From positions 248,001 to 312,000 of the forward strand of contig CANMML010000001.1 of the NCBI GenBank assembly GCA_947499005.1: a stretch of 64,000 nucleotides of DNA, given 5' to 3'. The stretch comes from an uncultured Aquimarina sp. (GTDB taxonomy: Bacteria; Bacteroidota; Bacteroidia; Flavobacteriales; Flavobacteriaceae). Positions within the stretch are counted from its first letter, which is position 1. Every line of letters starts with the position of its first letter. The notes under the pieces were generated by a model that was not told the origin of the DNA, made no database searches, and saw only the letters and a list, made by a program, of their open reading frames with translations. This document shows positions 18,517-26,759 of the stretch, piece by piece. A program made the translations under genes and the position numbers.

Positions 18517-19149
18517 ATGAGAATTATTAGACAATTAGTGTTTTTTTCTGTCGCAATAAGTATTGTAGGTTGTTCAGGGAAAAAGGAAAAAAATATTGCA
18601 GTAAAAGCTCCTACTGTGAAATCAGAACCAGCAAAAATATCTAATGCTTGGCGCAGTTTTAATGTCAGTACCTTAAAGGTAGATTCTAATGGTATAGGGA
18701 AATTTAATATTGGGCATGTTTTTCCAAGCCAATTTGCACCATTAAAGCGACAAGAAAGAAAAATTGTTAAGAATACAGAAGGAGGAACAGAGTCAGCGGT
18801 AGTAGATGTAATAACCTCTGAAGGCAAAACATTGTTCATGGTAAATAAGAATGCTACAAAAAGTATTGAAGAGATTACAGTTTATTCACCCGAAATTAAG
18901 ACCTCTTCGGGCATTGGGGTTGGTAGTACGATTTCGCAACTTTTAGCAACATACCCCGATGCAAAAGTTTGGTATACTAATGTTAGTGATCAAGTTGTAT
19001 TAGAATCTCCTTCGCTAAGTAATATTCAGTTTGTGTTAGATAAAAAAGGCTATAAAACAGAATCGATAAGTTATAGCTCAGACATCGAACATTTAAATAC
19101 AAGCGACTTTAAAACAGATACTTCAATTAAAAGTATTCGAGTTTTTTAA
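18517..19149 (+). CDS. DUF1131-like lipoprotein
   Basis: A 210-residue lipoprotein: the signal MRIIRQLVFFSVAISIVGCSG puts the lipidated Cys at residue 19. After a basic linker comes a beta-rich domain in which VYSPEIKTSSGIGVGSTISQLLATYPDAK is a recognisable element (quoted in part): a strand, a Gly-Ile-Gly turn and a helix before a Tyr-Pro pair. The same layout (IDPRFKTTKGLNINSTFKDI) occurs in the lipoprotein at 61879-62436, so the two look distantly related. E. coli YfeY is the best-known DUF1131 member; its function is unclear. The gene is divergent from tsaB and ends at a shared terminator with metK. Confidence 0.72.
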   Translation: MRIIRQLVFFSVAISIVGCSGKKEKNIAVKAPTVKSEPAKISNAWRSFNVSTLKVDSNGIGKFNIGHVFPSQFAPLKRQERKIVKNTEGGTESAVVDVITSEGKTLFMVNKNATKSIEEITVYSPEIKTSSGIGVGSTISQLLATYPDAKVWYTNVSDQVVLESPSLSNIQFVLDKKGYKTESISYSSDIEHLNTSDFKTDTSIKSIRVF

Positions 19150-19172
19150 TAGCATGATGTAATTTTAAAAAG

Positions 19173-19210
19173 AAACGGCTGCCTTAAGCAATTTAAGACA
19201 GCCGTTTTTT
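19173..19210. terminator. Bidirectional terminator between lipoprotein gene and metK
   Basis: A long stem (AAACGGCTGCCTTAA / TTAAGACAGCCGTTT, one mismatch) with a short loop has T on the plus side and A on the left arm, so it can end both convergent transcripts. Confidence 0.88.
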
Positions 19211-19230
19211 ATGTATAAGAGAAAAATAGT

Positions 19231-20481
19231 TTAAGCAAAAGCTGCTTTCACTTGATCTACAAAGTCTAATTTTTCCCAAGTAAATAATTCAACTTCTTTA
19301 GTGATTGAATTTCCATCAGGTTGCGTAAATGTTTTAGAAACAATTTCATTTTTACGTCCCATATGTCCATATGCAGCAGTTTCACTATAAATAGGATTTC
19401 TAAGCTTTAAACGCTCTTCAATAGCAAAAGGCCTCATGTCAAAGATCTCTGAAACCTTAGCCGCGATTTCGCCATCATTTAAGTCTACTTTAGCAGTTCC
19501 GTATGTATTCACATAGATTCCCATGGGTTCTACTACACCAATAGCATAAGAAACCTGTACCAAAATCTCATCAGCAATACCAGCAGCAACTAAGTTTTTG
19601 GCAATATGACGCGTAGCATAAGCAGCAGATCGATCTACTTTACTAGGATCTTTTCCCGAAAAAGCTCCACCACCGTGTGCTCCTTTTCCACCGTACGTAT
19701 CTACAATGATCTTACGGCCAGTTAAACCAGCATCTCCGTGAGGCCCACCGATAACAAACTTTCCAGTAGGATTAATATGATATTTGATATTGTCATTAAA
19801 CAAAGAAGCAATAGCTTCTGGTAATAATGCTTGTACACGAGGAATGAGGATTGCTACAATATCCTTACGAATTTTTGCAAGCATTGCATCGTCTGTATCA
19901 AAATCATCATGTTGAGTAGAAACTACAATAGCATCAATACGTTGAGGCACATTATCATCACTATATTCTATAGTTACCTGTGCTTTAGCATCGGGTCTCA
20001 AATAAGTGATGTCTTTAGATTCGCGACGCAAATTTCCAAGTTCAATTAAGATCTTATGAGAAAGGTCCAACGCCAATGGCATATAATTTTCAGTCTCTTT
20101 AGTCGCATAACCAAACATCATTCCTTGGTCACCAGCACCTTGCTCTTCTTTTGTTCCTCTATCAACCCCTTGATTGATATCTTCACTTTGTTCGTGTATT
20201 GCAGATAGCACTCCACACGAATTTCCGTCGAACATGTATTCCCCTTTTGTATATCCAATTTTATTGATCGTATCACGAGCAATTTTTTGAACATCAAGAT
20301 ATGTTTTCGATTTTACCTCTCCTGCCAAAACTACTTGACCTGTAGTCACCAACGTTTCGCAAGCTACTTTAGATTCAGCATCAAAAGCTAAAAAGTTATC
20401 TATTAAAGCATCACTAATTTGATCTGCAATTTTATCTGGGTGTCCTTCCGAAACACTTTCTGAAGTAAATAAATATGACAT
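19231..20481 (-). CDS. metK: S-adenosylmethionine synthase
   Basis: Makes S-adenosylmethionine from methionine and ATP in the cytoplasm. The 416 residues carry all the family signatures: [20 protein letters not shown] at the N-terminus, the [12 protein letters not shown] hexapeptide region near residue 117, [21 protein letters not shown], and the P-loop-like [19 protein letters not shown]. The length is slightly above that of the E. coli enzyme (384), as usual for Bacteroidota. It is transcribed alone and, by its 5' leader, is controlled by a SAM-II riboswitch (20532-20598), which gives product feedback. It ends at a bidirectional terminator. Confidence 0.97.
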   Translation of the reverse strand: MSYLFTSESVSEGHPDKIADQISDALIDNFLAFDAESKVACETLVTTGQVVLAGEVKSKTYLDVQKIARDTINKIGYTKGEYMFDGNSCGVLSAIHEQSEDINQGVDRGTKEEQGAGDQGMMFGYATKETENYMPLALDLSHKILIELGNLRRESKDITYLRPDAKAQVTIEYSDDNVPQRIDAIVVSTQHDDFDTDDAMLAKIRKDIVAILIPRVQALLPEAIASLFNDNIKYHINPTGKFVIGGPHGDAGLTGRKIIVDTYGGKGAHGGGAFSGKDPSKVDRSAAYATRHIAKNLVAAGIADEILVQVSYAIGVVEPMGIYVNTYGTAKVDLNDGEIAAKVSEIFDMRPFAIEERLKLRNPIYSETAAYGHMGRKNEIVSKTFTQPDGNSITKEVELFTWEKLDFVDQVKAAFA

Positions 20482-20531
20482 CTAAATATATTTTAGTCGG
20501 GAAGTAAGACGCAACTAGCTTCAGAAGTTTA

Positions 20532-20598
20532 CACTGCTTTAGCATTATTTATTCTGAAGAAATCAGAAAAGGGTTGCAATCAGTCAAATCTTTCCCTA
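20532..20598 (-). promoter_or_regulatory. SAM-II riboswitch (long-loop form) in the metK leader
   Basis: On the minus strand the leader reads AGGGAAAGATTTGACTGATT then GCAACCCT: a short P1 (AGGG / CCCT) enclosing GATTTGACTGATTGCAA, which matches the SAM-II core GAUUU..C.G.UUGCAA. A small extra hairpin (TTCTGA / TCAGAA) follows in the loop, then AATGCTAAAGCAG, matching the conserved GCUAAA segment that forms the pseudoknot. The added hairpin is as described for the Bacteroidota long-loop SAM-II variant. It ends about 50 nt before the metK start, so binding of SAM probably reduces translation or transcript use. I could not run a covariance model. Confidence 0.82.
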
Positions 20599-20609
20599 AA
20601 AATGAGTTA

Positions 20610-20617
20610 CAAAAGTA
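20610..20617 (-). promoter_or_regulatory. Promoter -7 box for metK
   Basis: TACTTTTG on the minus strand (TAnnTTTG form). It ends 12 nt upstream of the riboswitch, so the RNA would start almost at the aptamer. No good -33 box was found. Confidence 0.5.
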
Positions 20618-20680
20618 ATCCAAAATATCAGATTAACCATATCCATTATAAATAGATTTCTTAAATAAAAGATAAATTTT

Positions 20681-20775
20681 AGGAGCTTGATCCCGCTTTA
20701 CGTTCATACGCTTCGCCCCATGCCATTTATGGCAGCATGGGGCTGCAGGGTAACCACTTCAATCGGGGCTAGGAG
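20681..20775 (-). repeat. GC-rich REP-like element of the flavobacterial AGCCCCGAT...AGCGGGA type
   Basis: A compact, locally GC-rich block in an AT-rich gap. On the minus strand it runs CCTAGCCCCGATTGAAGTGG, then a strong hairpin, then AAAGCGGGATCAAGCTCCT. The hairpin at 20715-20743 has stem GCCCCA/TGGGGC, a 3-nt bulge, and TGCCAT/ATGGCA with a 2-nt loop. From memory, this pair of flanks is a common dispersed intergenic sequence of Flavobacteriaceae and may be the same as the Flavo-1 RNA motif; I could not verify that. No ORF. The rest of 20482-20880 is covered by the riboswitch or looks empty. Confidence 0.6.
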
Positions 20776-20880
20776 TATGGTGCTAGCTATAAGGTTATCG
20801 TAGAAAAACACCGTATCTTTATTGTTTAGTAGGTAAAATAATTGCTATTTGCAGTTTCTAAGAGGATTTTAATATAGACT

Positions 20881-22188
20881 ATGGAAAAGACATTGAATAT
20901 ACCCGATACAGAGAAATCAAGAGTTGTCATTGTAGGAGGAGGATTTGGAGGAGTATCGATTGCTAAGGAATTAGTTGAACGAAAAGATTTTCAAATCGTT
21001 TTATTAGATCGTCAAAATTACCATACATTCCAACCATTGTTATATCAAGTATCTACCTCGTCTCTTGAGCCAGAATCTATAGCTTATCCTTTGCGTAAAA
21101 TCGTAAAAAAGGGAAAGAATACCTTTTTTAGAATGGCCAATGTACTTAATGTAGATACCACTAAGAAAGCAGTCACAACGAATATAGGAACAATTACATA
21201 TGATTATTTGATAATCGCTACAGGGGCACGTACTAACTTCTTTGGTAATCAAACCATTCAAGAGAATGCGATGCGCATGAAGAGTGTGCCTCAAGCATTG
21301 AAATTACGTAGTTTGATGTTAGAAAACCTAGAGCAAGCTGTCATAACACCCGATCCAGAATTACGAAAAGAGTTGTTGAATTTTGTGATTGTAGGGGGAG
21401 GTCCTACAGGGGTAGAGCTAGCAGGTGGACTGGCCGAACTTAGAGCAAGTGTTTTGCCAAGAGACTACCCCGATATGGATTTTTCGGAAATGAAAATTCA
21501 CTTAATAGAAAGTGCAGATCGTATATTACCTCCGATGAGTCCAAAGGCAAGTAAGAACGCAGAGAAATTCTTAAAAAAATTAGGAGTAGAAATTCACCTA
21601 AATACTCTTGTAACTAACTATGAGAATCATCTAGTTTCTACCAATGGAGATTTAGAATTAAAGTCAGCAACTTTTGTTTGGTCTGCAGGAGTTACAGGCT
21701 CTCCTTTGCCAGGATTAAAAGAGGAAGCCATTGTTCCACGAGCAAATCGTTACAAAGTCAATGAATTTAATCAAGTGGAAGGTTTTGAAGATGTTTTTGC
21801 AATTGGAGACATTGCATTAATGAAAACTTCTGATTACGAAAGAGGTCACCCTATGGTCGCTCAACCTGCAATACAGCAAGGGAAACATTTAGCAAAAAAC
21901 CTATTGGCGATTCATAAAGGAAAAGAAATGAAACCTTTTAAATATTTTGATAAAGGTTCTATGGCTACAATAGGTCGTAATAAAGCTGTAGTTGATTTAG
22001 GAAAATTGCGTTTTGGAGGTTTCTTCGCATGGTTTATTTGGATGTTCATTCACTTGATATTCCTAGTTGGATTTAGAAATAAAATCATCACGCTTTTTAA
22101 TTGGGTGTATAGCTACATTAACTTCGATAAAGCTTCTCGTTTGATAATTACGCCATTTAAAGCGAAGGAGTATAAGAATGTGGTGTAG
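20881..22188 (+). CDS. ndh: Type II NADH dehydrogenase (NDH-2)
   Basis: Single-subunit, non-proton-pumping NADH:quinone oxidoreductase bound to the inner face of the cytoplasmic membrane. The 435 residues show the FAD-binding motif VVIVGGGFGGVSIAKEL (near residue 16), the FQPLLYQVSTSSLEPE loop, the NADH-binding motif FVIVGGGPTGVELAGGLAEL (near 165), and the second FAD motif VFAIGDIALM (near 305), plus the AQPAIQQGKHLAKNL helix. A hydrophobic C-terminal segment (FFAWFIWMFIHLIFLVGF) is the expected membrane anchor. It sits alone, convergent with cdaA, and feeds electrons to menaquinone ahead of the oxidase encoded at 12-15 kb. Confidence 0.92.
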   Translation: MEKTLNIPDTEKSRVVIVGGGFGGVSIAKELVERKDFQIVLLDRQNYHTFQPLLYQVSTSSLEPESIAYPLRKIVKKGKNTFFRMANVLNVDTTKKAVTTNIGTITYDYLIIATGARTNFFGNQTIQENAMRMKSVPQALKLRSLMLENLEQAVITPDPELRKELLNFVIVGGGPTGVELAGGLAELRASVLPRDYPDMDFSEMKIHLIESADRILPPMSPKASKNAEKFLKKLGVEIHLNTLVTNYENHLVSTNGDLELKSATFVWSAGVTGSPLPGLKEEAIVPRANRYKVNEFNQVEGFEDVFAIGDIALMKTSDYERGHPMVAQPAIQQGKHLAKNLLAIHKGKEMKPFKYFDKGSMATIGRNKAVVDLGKLRFGGFFAWFIWMFIHLIFLVGFRNKIITLFNWVYSYINFDKASRLIITPFKAKEYKNVV

Positions 22189-22247
22189 GCTATTTAGAAA
22201 TATATAGAGTTTTTACTAAGCTCTTTTTTGTTTCTATCTAAAACAGC

Positions 22248-23036
22248 TTAAGAAAGATCTTTATTCAATTGCTCAATTAAAGCTTTTGGAGTTTTGTAAG
22301 GAACAAATTCGCCATTATTGATATAAGAAATTTGTCCAGTTTCTTCACTTACAATTAATGCCAATGCATCTGTTTTTTGGGTAATGCTAATGGCTGCTCT
22401 GTGTCTTAATCCAAAGCGGGCGGGGATATTGATGTCTCCCGAAACAGGAATGATTACACGTGTGGCTATAATTTGATTTTCTTCAATAATTAAAGCTCCA
22501 TCATGTAGAGGACTATTTTTGTAGAAGATGCTTTCTAAGATAGGCACATTGATTTCTACATTCATGTGATCTCCCGAGTTTTTCACAAAATCTAGGGAAG
22601 TATTTCTTTTGATAATAATTAGAGCTCCGGTTAGGGAAATACTCATGTTTTCACAAGCTTTAATTATTGCAGCTACATTAGTTGCTATTTCGGCCTCATT
22701 GTCTCTTAAAAACTTTAGTTGCGATAGGAAACGTTTTCGAGACTTAATGTTAGTAGAACCTACCATTAGTAAGAATTTTCTAATTTCCTGTTGGAAAACG
22801 ACAATCAAAGCGAACATCCCTACTCCAATAAATTCTCCAAGAATGGTGCTTAACATTAACATGTCAAGTGCTTTGGTCAATTGCCAGACTCCATAGATCA
22901 TGACGATCCCTATAAAAATATTGATAGCGGCAGTTCCTCGTATCAGCTTATAGATATAATAAAGTAGGGTGGCGACAAGGAGAATGTCGATAATATCTAA
23001 AAAACGTAACTGGATGAAATTAAAAAACAAAGGCAT
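22248..23036 (-). CDS. cdaA: Diadenylate cyclase CdaA
   Basis: Makes the second messenger c-di-AMP from two ATP; membrane-bound. The 262 residues have an N-terminal set of three transmembrane helices (LDIIDILLVATLLYYIYKLI, then two more up to about residue 85) followed by the DAC (DisA_N) domain with the two catalytic motifs DGALIIEENQI (near 175) and RFGLRHRAAIS (near 205). That is the CdaA/DacA layout. Its stop precedes a weak hairpin; upstream it overlaps the end of folP by one base, so folP-cdaA form an operon. This pair is conserved in Flavobacteriaceae. Confidence 0.95.
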   Translation of the reverse strand: MPLFFNFIQLRFLDIIDILLVATLLYYIYKLIRGTAAINIFIGIVMIYGVWQLTKALDMLMLSTILGEFIGVGMFALIVVFQQEIRKFLLMVGSTNIKSRKRFLSQLKFLRDNEAEIATNVAAIIKACENMSISLTGALIIIKRNTSLDFVKNSGDHMNVEINVPILESIFYKNSPLHDGALIIEENQIIATRVIIPVSGDINIPARFGLRHRAAISITQKTDALALIVSEETGQISYINNGEFVPYKTPKALIEQLNKDLS

Positions 23037-23872
23037 TATTTGTTTTGAAATTTACGAAGTTTTTTGAATAGTTGGATACATTCTTTGGCAGGCTTGACAT
23101 CATGGACTCTTAAGATAGAAGCTCCTTTTTGTAAGGCTATCATATGCAAAGCTGTAGTTCCGTTTAAAGCATCAGCTGCAGAAGTGTTTAATGTTTTGTA
23201 AATCATAGACTTCCTTGAGATGCCAGCAAGCAAAGGGACATCCAGAAATTGTAATATTTCTAGATTGTTAAGCAACTCGTAGTTTTGATCAATGCTTTTT
23301 GCAAATCCAAACCCAGGATCAATAATGATATCATTAATGCCTAAAGCTCGGGCTTGGGATAACTTTTCCGAAAAATAATAGTTGACCTCTTTTGTAATGT
23401 TATTGTATTGGCACAATTGCTTCATCGTTTGTGGAGTTCCTTTCATATGCATTATGATGTAAGGTACTTGATATTTTGCCACAGTGTACATCATTTGTGT
23501 GTCAAGATTACTGGCAGAGATATCATTTACCATAGAAACCCCTTCGTCTAAAGCAGCTTTAGCAACCTCACTACGAAATGTGTCTATAGATATTAAAATA
23601 TTGGGAATCTCTTTTTTTAATAATTTAATGACAGGAATTACCCTGCTTTTTTCTTCCTCAATAGAAATGTCCGTTGCATCTGGACGAGAAGAATATCCTC
23701 CTATATCAATAAAATCGGCTCCTTCTTCGGTCATTTTGTTAACCCTCGCCAAGATATCAGCTTCATTTTTAAGAGTGCCTCCGTCAAAAAAAGAATCAGG
23801 AGTAACATTAAGAATGCCTAATATTTTGGGTTGCGTTAAATCAATTAAGTTACCCTGACAATTAATGGTCAT
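23036..23872 (-). CDS. folP: Dihydropteroate synthase
   Basis: Condenses p-aminobenzoate with dihydropterin pyrophosphate in folate synthesis; sulfonamide target. With the start at ATG 23872 the protein has 278 residues. Motifs: ILGILNVTPDSFFDGG (start of the TIM barrel), DIGGYSSRPDA, VSMVNDISA, DPGFGFAKSIDQNY and the phosphate-binding AGISRKSMI. A longer frame begins at TTG 23899, but that triplet is part of a -7 promoter box (23897-23904), so the ATG is preferred. The stop overlaps the cdaA ATG by one base. Confidence 0.95.
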   Translation of the reverse strand: MTINCQGNLIDLTQPKILGILNVTPDSFFDGGTLKNEADILARVNKMTEEGADFIDIGGYSSRPDATDISIEEEKSRVIPVIKLLKKEIPNILISIDTFRSEVAKAALDEGVSMVNDISASNLDTQMMYTVAKYQVPYIIMHMKGTPQTMKQLCQYNNITKEVNYYFSEKLSQARALGINDIIIDPGFGFAKSIDQNYELLNNLEILQFLDVPLLAGISRKSMIYKTLNTSAADALNGTTALHMIALQKGASILRVHDVKPAKECIQLFKKLRKFQNK

Positions 23873-23896
23873 GTTAAAGGTTTTGATGGGAGTTTG

Positions 23897-23904
23897 CAAA
23901 GATA
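23897..23904 (-). promoter_or_regulatory. Promoter -7 box for folP-cdaA
   Basis: TATCTTTG on the minus strand matches TAnnTTTG and ends 24 nt before the folP ATG at 23872. It overlaps the alternative TTG start at 23899, which argues against that start. No matching -33 box. Confidence 0.55.
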
Positions 23905-23951
23905 TGTTTACCTTGCTTTTTTAAAATTATTATAAGCCAAATTACGATTTT

Positions 23952-24491
23952 ATGTCGAATACCTCCGAACAATACGATGCAGTAATTACGATTTGTAGAG
24001 ATCTATTCAAAAAGAAAACAAAAGACTATGGTACGGCTTGGCGTATTTTAAGATTACCCTCTTTAACAGATCAAATTTTTATAAAGGCACAGCGTATTAG
24101 AGGCCTGCAAGAAAATACCGAACATAAAATAGATGAAGGGCAAGAGTCTGAATTTATAGGGATTATCAACTATTGTATTATGGCATTGGTGCAAATAGAT
24201 AAGGGCATTGCAACTCAACCAGATTTAAATGCAGAAGAAGCTTTAGAACTTTACAATTACTATATAGAGAATACGAAAGCGCTTATGGAAGCCAAAAACC
24301 ATGATTATGGTGAGGCGTGGAGAGATATGCGTGTTAGCTCGTTAACAGATTTAATTCTTCAAAAATTATTGAGAGTAAAGCAAATTGAAGATAATCAAGG
24401 TAAAACTATAGTAAGTGAGGGTATTGATGCGAATTATCAAGATATGATCAATTATGCCATTTTTGCCATGATTCATTTATCAGAAAAATAA
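23952..24491 (+). CDS. DUF1599 domain protein with two repeats
   Basis: A 179-residue cytoplasmic protein made of two homologous halves. The first holds ICRDLFKKKTKDYGTAWRIL and SLTDQIFIKAQRIRGLQ; the second holds NTKALMEAKNHDYGEAWRDM and SLTDLILQKLLRVKQIED. The shared K.KDYG.AWR...SLTD motif is typical of the DUF1599 family, also listed as a nucleotide-modification-associated domain. The reaction is unknown. The gene is divergent from folP, a position I recall for this family in many Flavobacteriaceae, and it is 80 nt upstream of the next plus-strand operon. Confidence 0.9.
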   Translation: MSNTSEQYDAVITICRDLFKKKTKDYGTAWRILRLPSLTDQIFIKAQRIRGLQENTEHKIDEGQESEFIGIINYCIMALVQIDKGIATQPDLNAEEALELYNYYIENTKALMEAKNHDYGEAWRDMRVSSLTDLILQKLLRVKQIEDNQGKTIVSEGIDANYQDMINYAIFAMIHLSEK

Positions 24492-24571
24492 TTTTAAGTT
24501 TATTTTAGAATCCATTAAGATTTTAATTTATACTTTCAAGCTAATATTGAATTTATAATAAAATATAACTA

Positions 24572-25666
24572 ATGAGAATACTTGTTGGGGTTACCCGAAT
24601 CTTTGTAGGAATCTTTTTTATTATTTCAGGATTTATAAAACTGAATGACCCACTAGGGTTTTCGTACAAATTGCAAGAGTATTTTTCGGAAGGGGTATTA
24701 AATCTTGAGTTTTTACAACCCTATGCATTACTACTTTCCGTAGTTGTTGTTGTAACCGAAGTAATCTTGGGAGTAATGCTTATTATAGGTTATCAAAGAA
24801 AACTAACATTGTATTCTTTGTTAGGAATGATTGTCTTCTTTACATTCTTAACTTTTTATTCTGCCTATTTTAATAAAGTAACAGATTGTGGATGTTTTGG
24901 AGATGCGATGCCAATGAATCCATGGCAGTCCTTTGGGAAAGATGTAGTATTGCTTATTTTGATAATTATATTATTCATAGGAAAACGATTTTTAACGCCT
25001 TTCTTTTCGAAATTCAATACTATAATAATTACTTTTTTAGTGCTAATCGCTAGTCTATGGTATAGTTATCATGTGTTAATGCATTTGCCAGGAATAGATT
25101 TTAGAGCGTATAAAAAAGGAGTCAATATTACAGCGGGAATGAATGTTCCTGAAGGGGCTCCCGTAGCAAAATTCGAATATCAGTGGAAGTTTGAAGAGAA
25201 CGGAAAAGAAAAGGTAATTGCTACTTCGGGAAGTTACCCTAAAACTTCGGGGAAATTTATTGGAGTAGAGACAGTAGAGATAGAAGAAGGGTATGAGCCT
25301 CCGATTCATGATTTTGCTATAGAAAAAGATGGCGAAGATTATACAGAAGAATACCTTACGGCAGATAAAGTCTTAACGATTATTTGTTATAATTTAAGTA
25401 AATCGGAAGCTGGAGGTCTTGGGGAATTGAAAGATTTGGCTGAAAAAGCCAAGCAAAAAGGGTATAAGGTCATTGCGTTATCTGCTTCTTCTGAAGAAGA
25501 TAAAAAAATGATTAAAGAAAAGTATCAACTTCCATTCGAATTCTTTACAACAGATGAAACAGCATTGAAGACGATGGTGCGATCTAATCCAGGGGCAGTA
25601 CAGCTAAATAAAGGAACTATTGTAGATAAAGTACATTGGAATGATTTTGAAGACTTAAAATTTTAG
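24572..25666 (+). CDS. BT_3928-type DoxX/MauE membrane protein with thioredoxin-like C-terminal domain
   Basis: A 364-residue membrane protein. The N-terminal half has four to five helices of DoxX/MauE type (RIFVGIFFIISGFIKLNDPL, then helices up to about residue 160) and the MauE-like motif DCGCFGDAMPMNPWQS between helices 3 and 4. The C-terminal half (from about residue 185) is outside the membrane and reads like a TlpA/thioredoxin fold (LTIICYNLSKSE, KGYKVIALSAS, PGAVQLNKGTIVDKVHW), but it lacks the CxxC pair: only one Cys remains at the usual site. A redox role in envelope assembly is an inference. It lies 4 nt upstream of the permease gene, a typical order before tpiA. Confidence 0.88.
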   Translation: MRILVGVTRIFVGIFFIISGFIKLNDPLGFSYKLQEYFSEGVLNLEFLQPYALLLSVVVVVTEVILGVMLIIGYQRKLTLYSLLGMIVFFTFLTFYSAYFNKVTDCGCFGDAMPMNPWQSFGKDVVLLILIIILFIGKRFLTPFFSKFNTIIITFLVLIASLWYSYHVLMHLPGIDFRAYKKGVNITAGMNVPEGAPVAKFEYQWKFEENGKEKVIATSGSYPKTSGKFIGVETVEIEEGYEPPIHDFAIEKDGEDYTEEYLTADKVLTIICYNLSKSEAGGLGELKDLAEKAKQKGYKVIALSASSEEDKKMIKEKYQLPFEFFTTDETALKTMVRSNPGAVQLNKGTIVDKVHWNDFEDLKF

Positions 25667-25670
25667 ATCG

Positions 25671-26747
25671 TTGCTTTCATTTATTTTAAATAGAATTGTT
25701 GTTGGGATTGCTTCTTTGTTTGGGGTATTAAGCCTTGTCTTCCTTTTGTTTAATTTATTGCCTGGAGATCCTGCGCAAATGATGCTAGGACAAAACCAAA
25801 ATGAAGAACAATTAGCTTTAGTTCGTAAAAAGTATGGTTTTGATCGTCCATTTGTAGAACAATATTTTTTGTTTTTGAATGATGTATCTCCAATATCTAT
25901 CCATAGTAGATCACCTGAAGATTACACGTTTTTTCAGGAAAAATATTCAGGAATAAAGATGTCATTAGGGAAATACGGACTTGCATTAAAAAAACCATAT
26001 CTAAGAGAGTCTTTTCAGAAAACAGGTAAAAAAGTAGGTGAAGTTATTGCAGAGACCTTTCCTAATACGTTGGTTTTAGCTTTAGTTGCCATTTTTATTG
26101 CCATTGTAATCGGTTGTTTTTTGGGGATTATTGCAGCGATAAATAAAGGAAACATATGGGATACCATAATTCAATTTGTAAGTACTATTGGGGTAAGTGT
26201 TCCTTCATTTTTTAGCGCGATAATTATAGCTTGGTTGTTTGGTTTTGTATGGTATCAATATACAGGGCTTAATATGTCAGGGAACCTTTACGAATTAGAT
26301 GATTTTGGAGAAGGAAGTGTATTGCAGTTGAAGAATTTAATACTTCCAGCCTTAGTATTAGGGATACGACCTTTGGCGGTTATAAGTCAATTGATGCGGA
26401 ATTCTTTGTTAGAAGTTTTTGATCAAGAATACATAAGAACCGCAAGGGCAAAAGGGTTAAATCAATTTCAGGTAGTATGGCGTCATGCCTTGAAAAATGC
26501 GTTGAATCCTGTTGTAACAGCAGTTTCTGGCTGGTTTGCTTCGATGCTTGCAGGGGCTGTTTTTGTAGAATATATTTTTGGATGGAATGGAATAGGGAAA
26601 GAGTTGGTAAATGCACTTAATGTATCAGATTTGCCAATTGTAATGGGGATTGTATTGTTGATAGCCTTAATCTTTATTGTAATCAATATATTTGTAGACA
26701 TTTTGTATTTAATACTAGATCCAAAATTGAAATTATTAAAAATATAA
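25671..26747 (+). CDS. ABC transporter permease, OppB/DppB type, without partner genes
   Basis: Inner-membrane permease of the peptide/nickel uptake type. The 358 residues have the N-terminal signature FILNRIVVGIASLFGVLSLVFLLFNLLPGDPA, six helices, and the EAA loop REYIRTARAKGLNQFQVVWRHALKNAL form (seen as DQEYIRTARAKGLNQ and WRHALKNALNPV). The start is TTG at 25671, 4 nt after the previous stop; no ATG fits. Residues about 66-125 form a longer periplasmic loop than in E. coli OppB. No second permease, binding protein or ATPase is nearby; partners must be encoded elsewhere. In Flavobacteriaceae this lone permease usually sits, as here, just before tpiA. Confidence 0.9.
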   Translation: MLSFILNRIVVGIASLFGVLSLVFLLFNLLPGDPAQMMLGQNQNEEQLALVRKKYGFDRPFVEQYFLFLNDVSPISIHSRSPEDYTFFQEKYSGIKMSLGKYGLALKKPYLRESFQKTGKKVGEVIAETFPNTLVLALVAIFIAIVIGCFLGIIAAINKGNIWDTIIQFVSTIGVSVPSFFSAIIIAWLFGFVWYQYTGLNMSGNLYELDDFGEGSVLQLKNLILPALVLGIRPLAVISQLMRNSLLEVFDQEYIRTARAKGLNQFQVVWRHALKNALNPVVTAVSGWFASMLAGAVFVEYIFGWNGIGKELVNALNVSDLPIVMGIVLLIALIFIVINIFVDILYLILDPKLKLLKI

Positions 26748-26759
26748 TTACTTCATAAA

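Noticed and set aside
19831-20049. 72-codon plus-strand frame opposite metK
   Set aside because: Shadow of metK; no recognisable product.
22189-22247. Possible bidirectional terminator between ndh and cdaA
   Set aside because: GAG...CTC pairing followed by T is only 4-5 bp; too weak to list as a feature.
22609-22896. 95-codon plus-strand frame opposite cdaA
   Set aside because: Shadow of the conserved DAC domain coding region.
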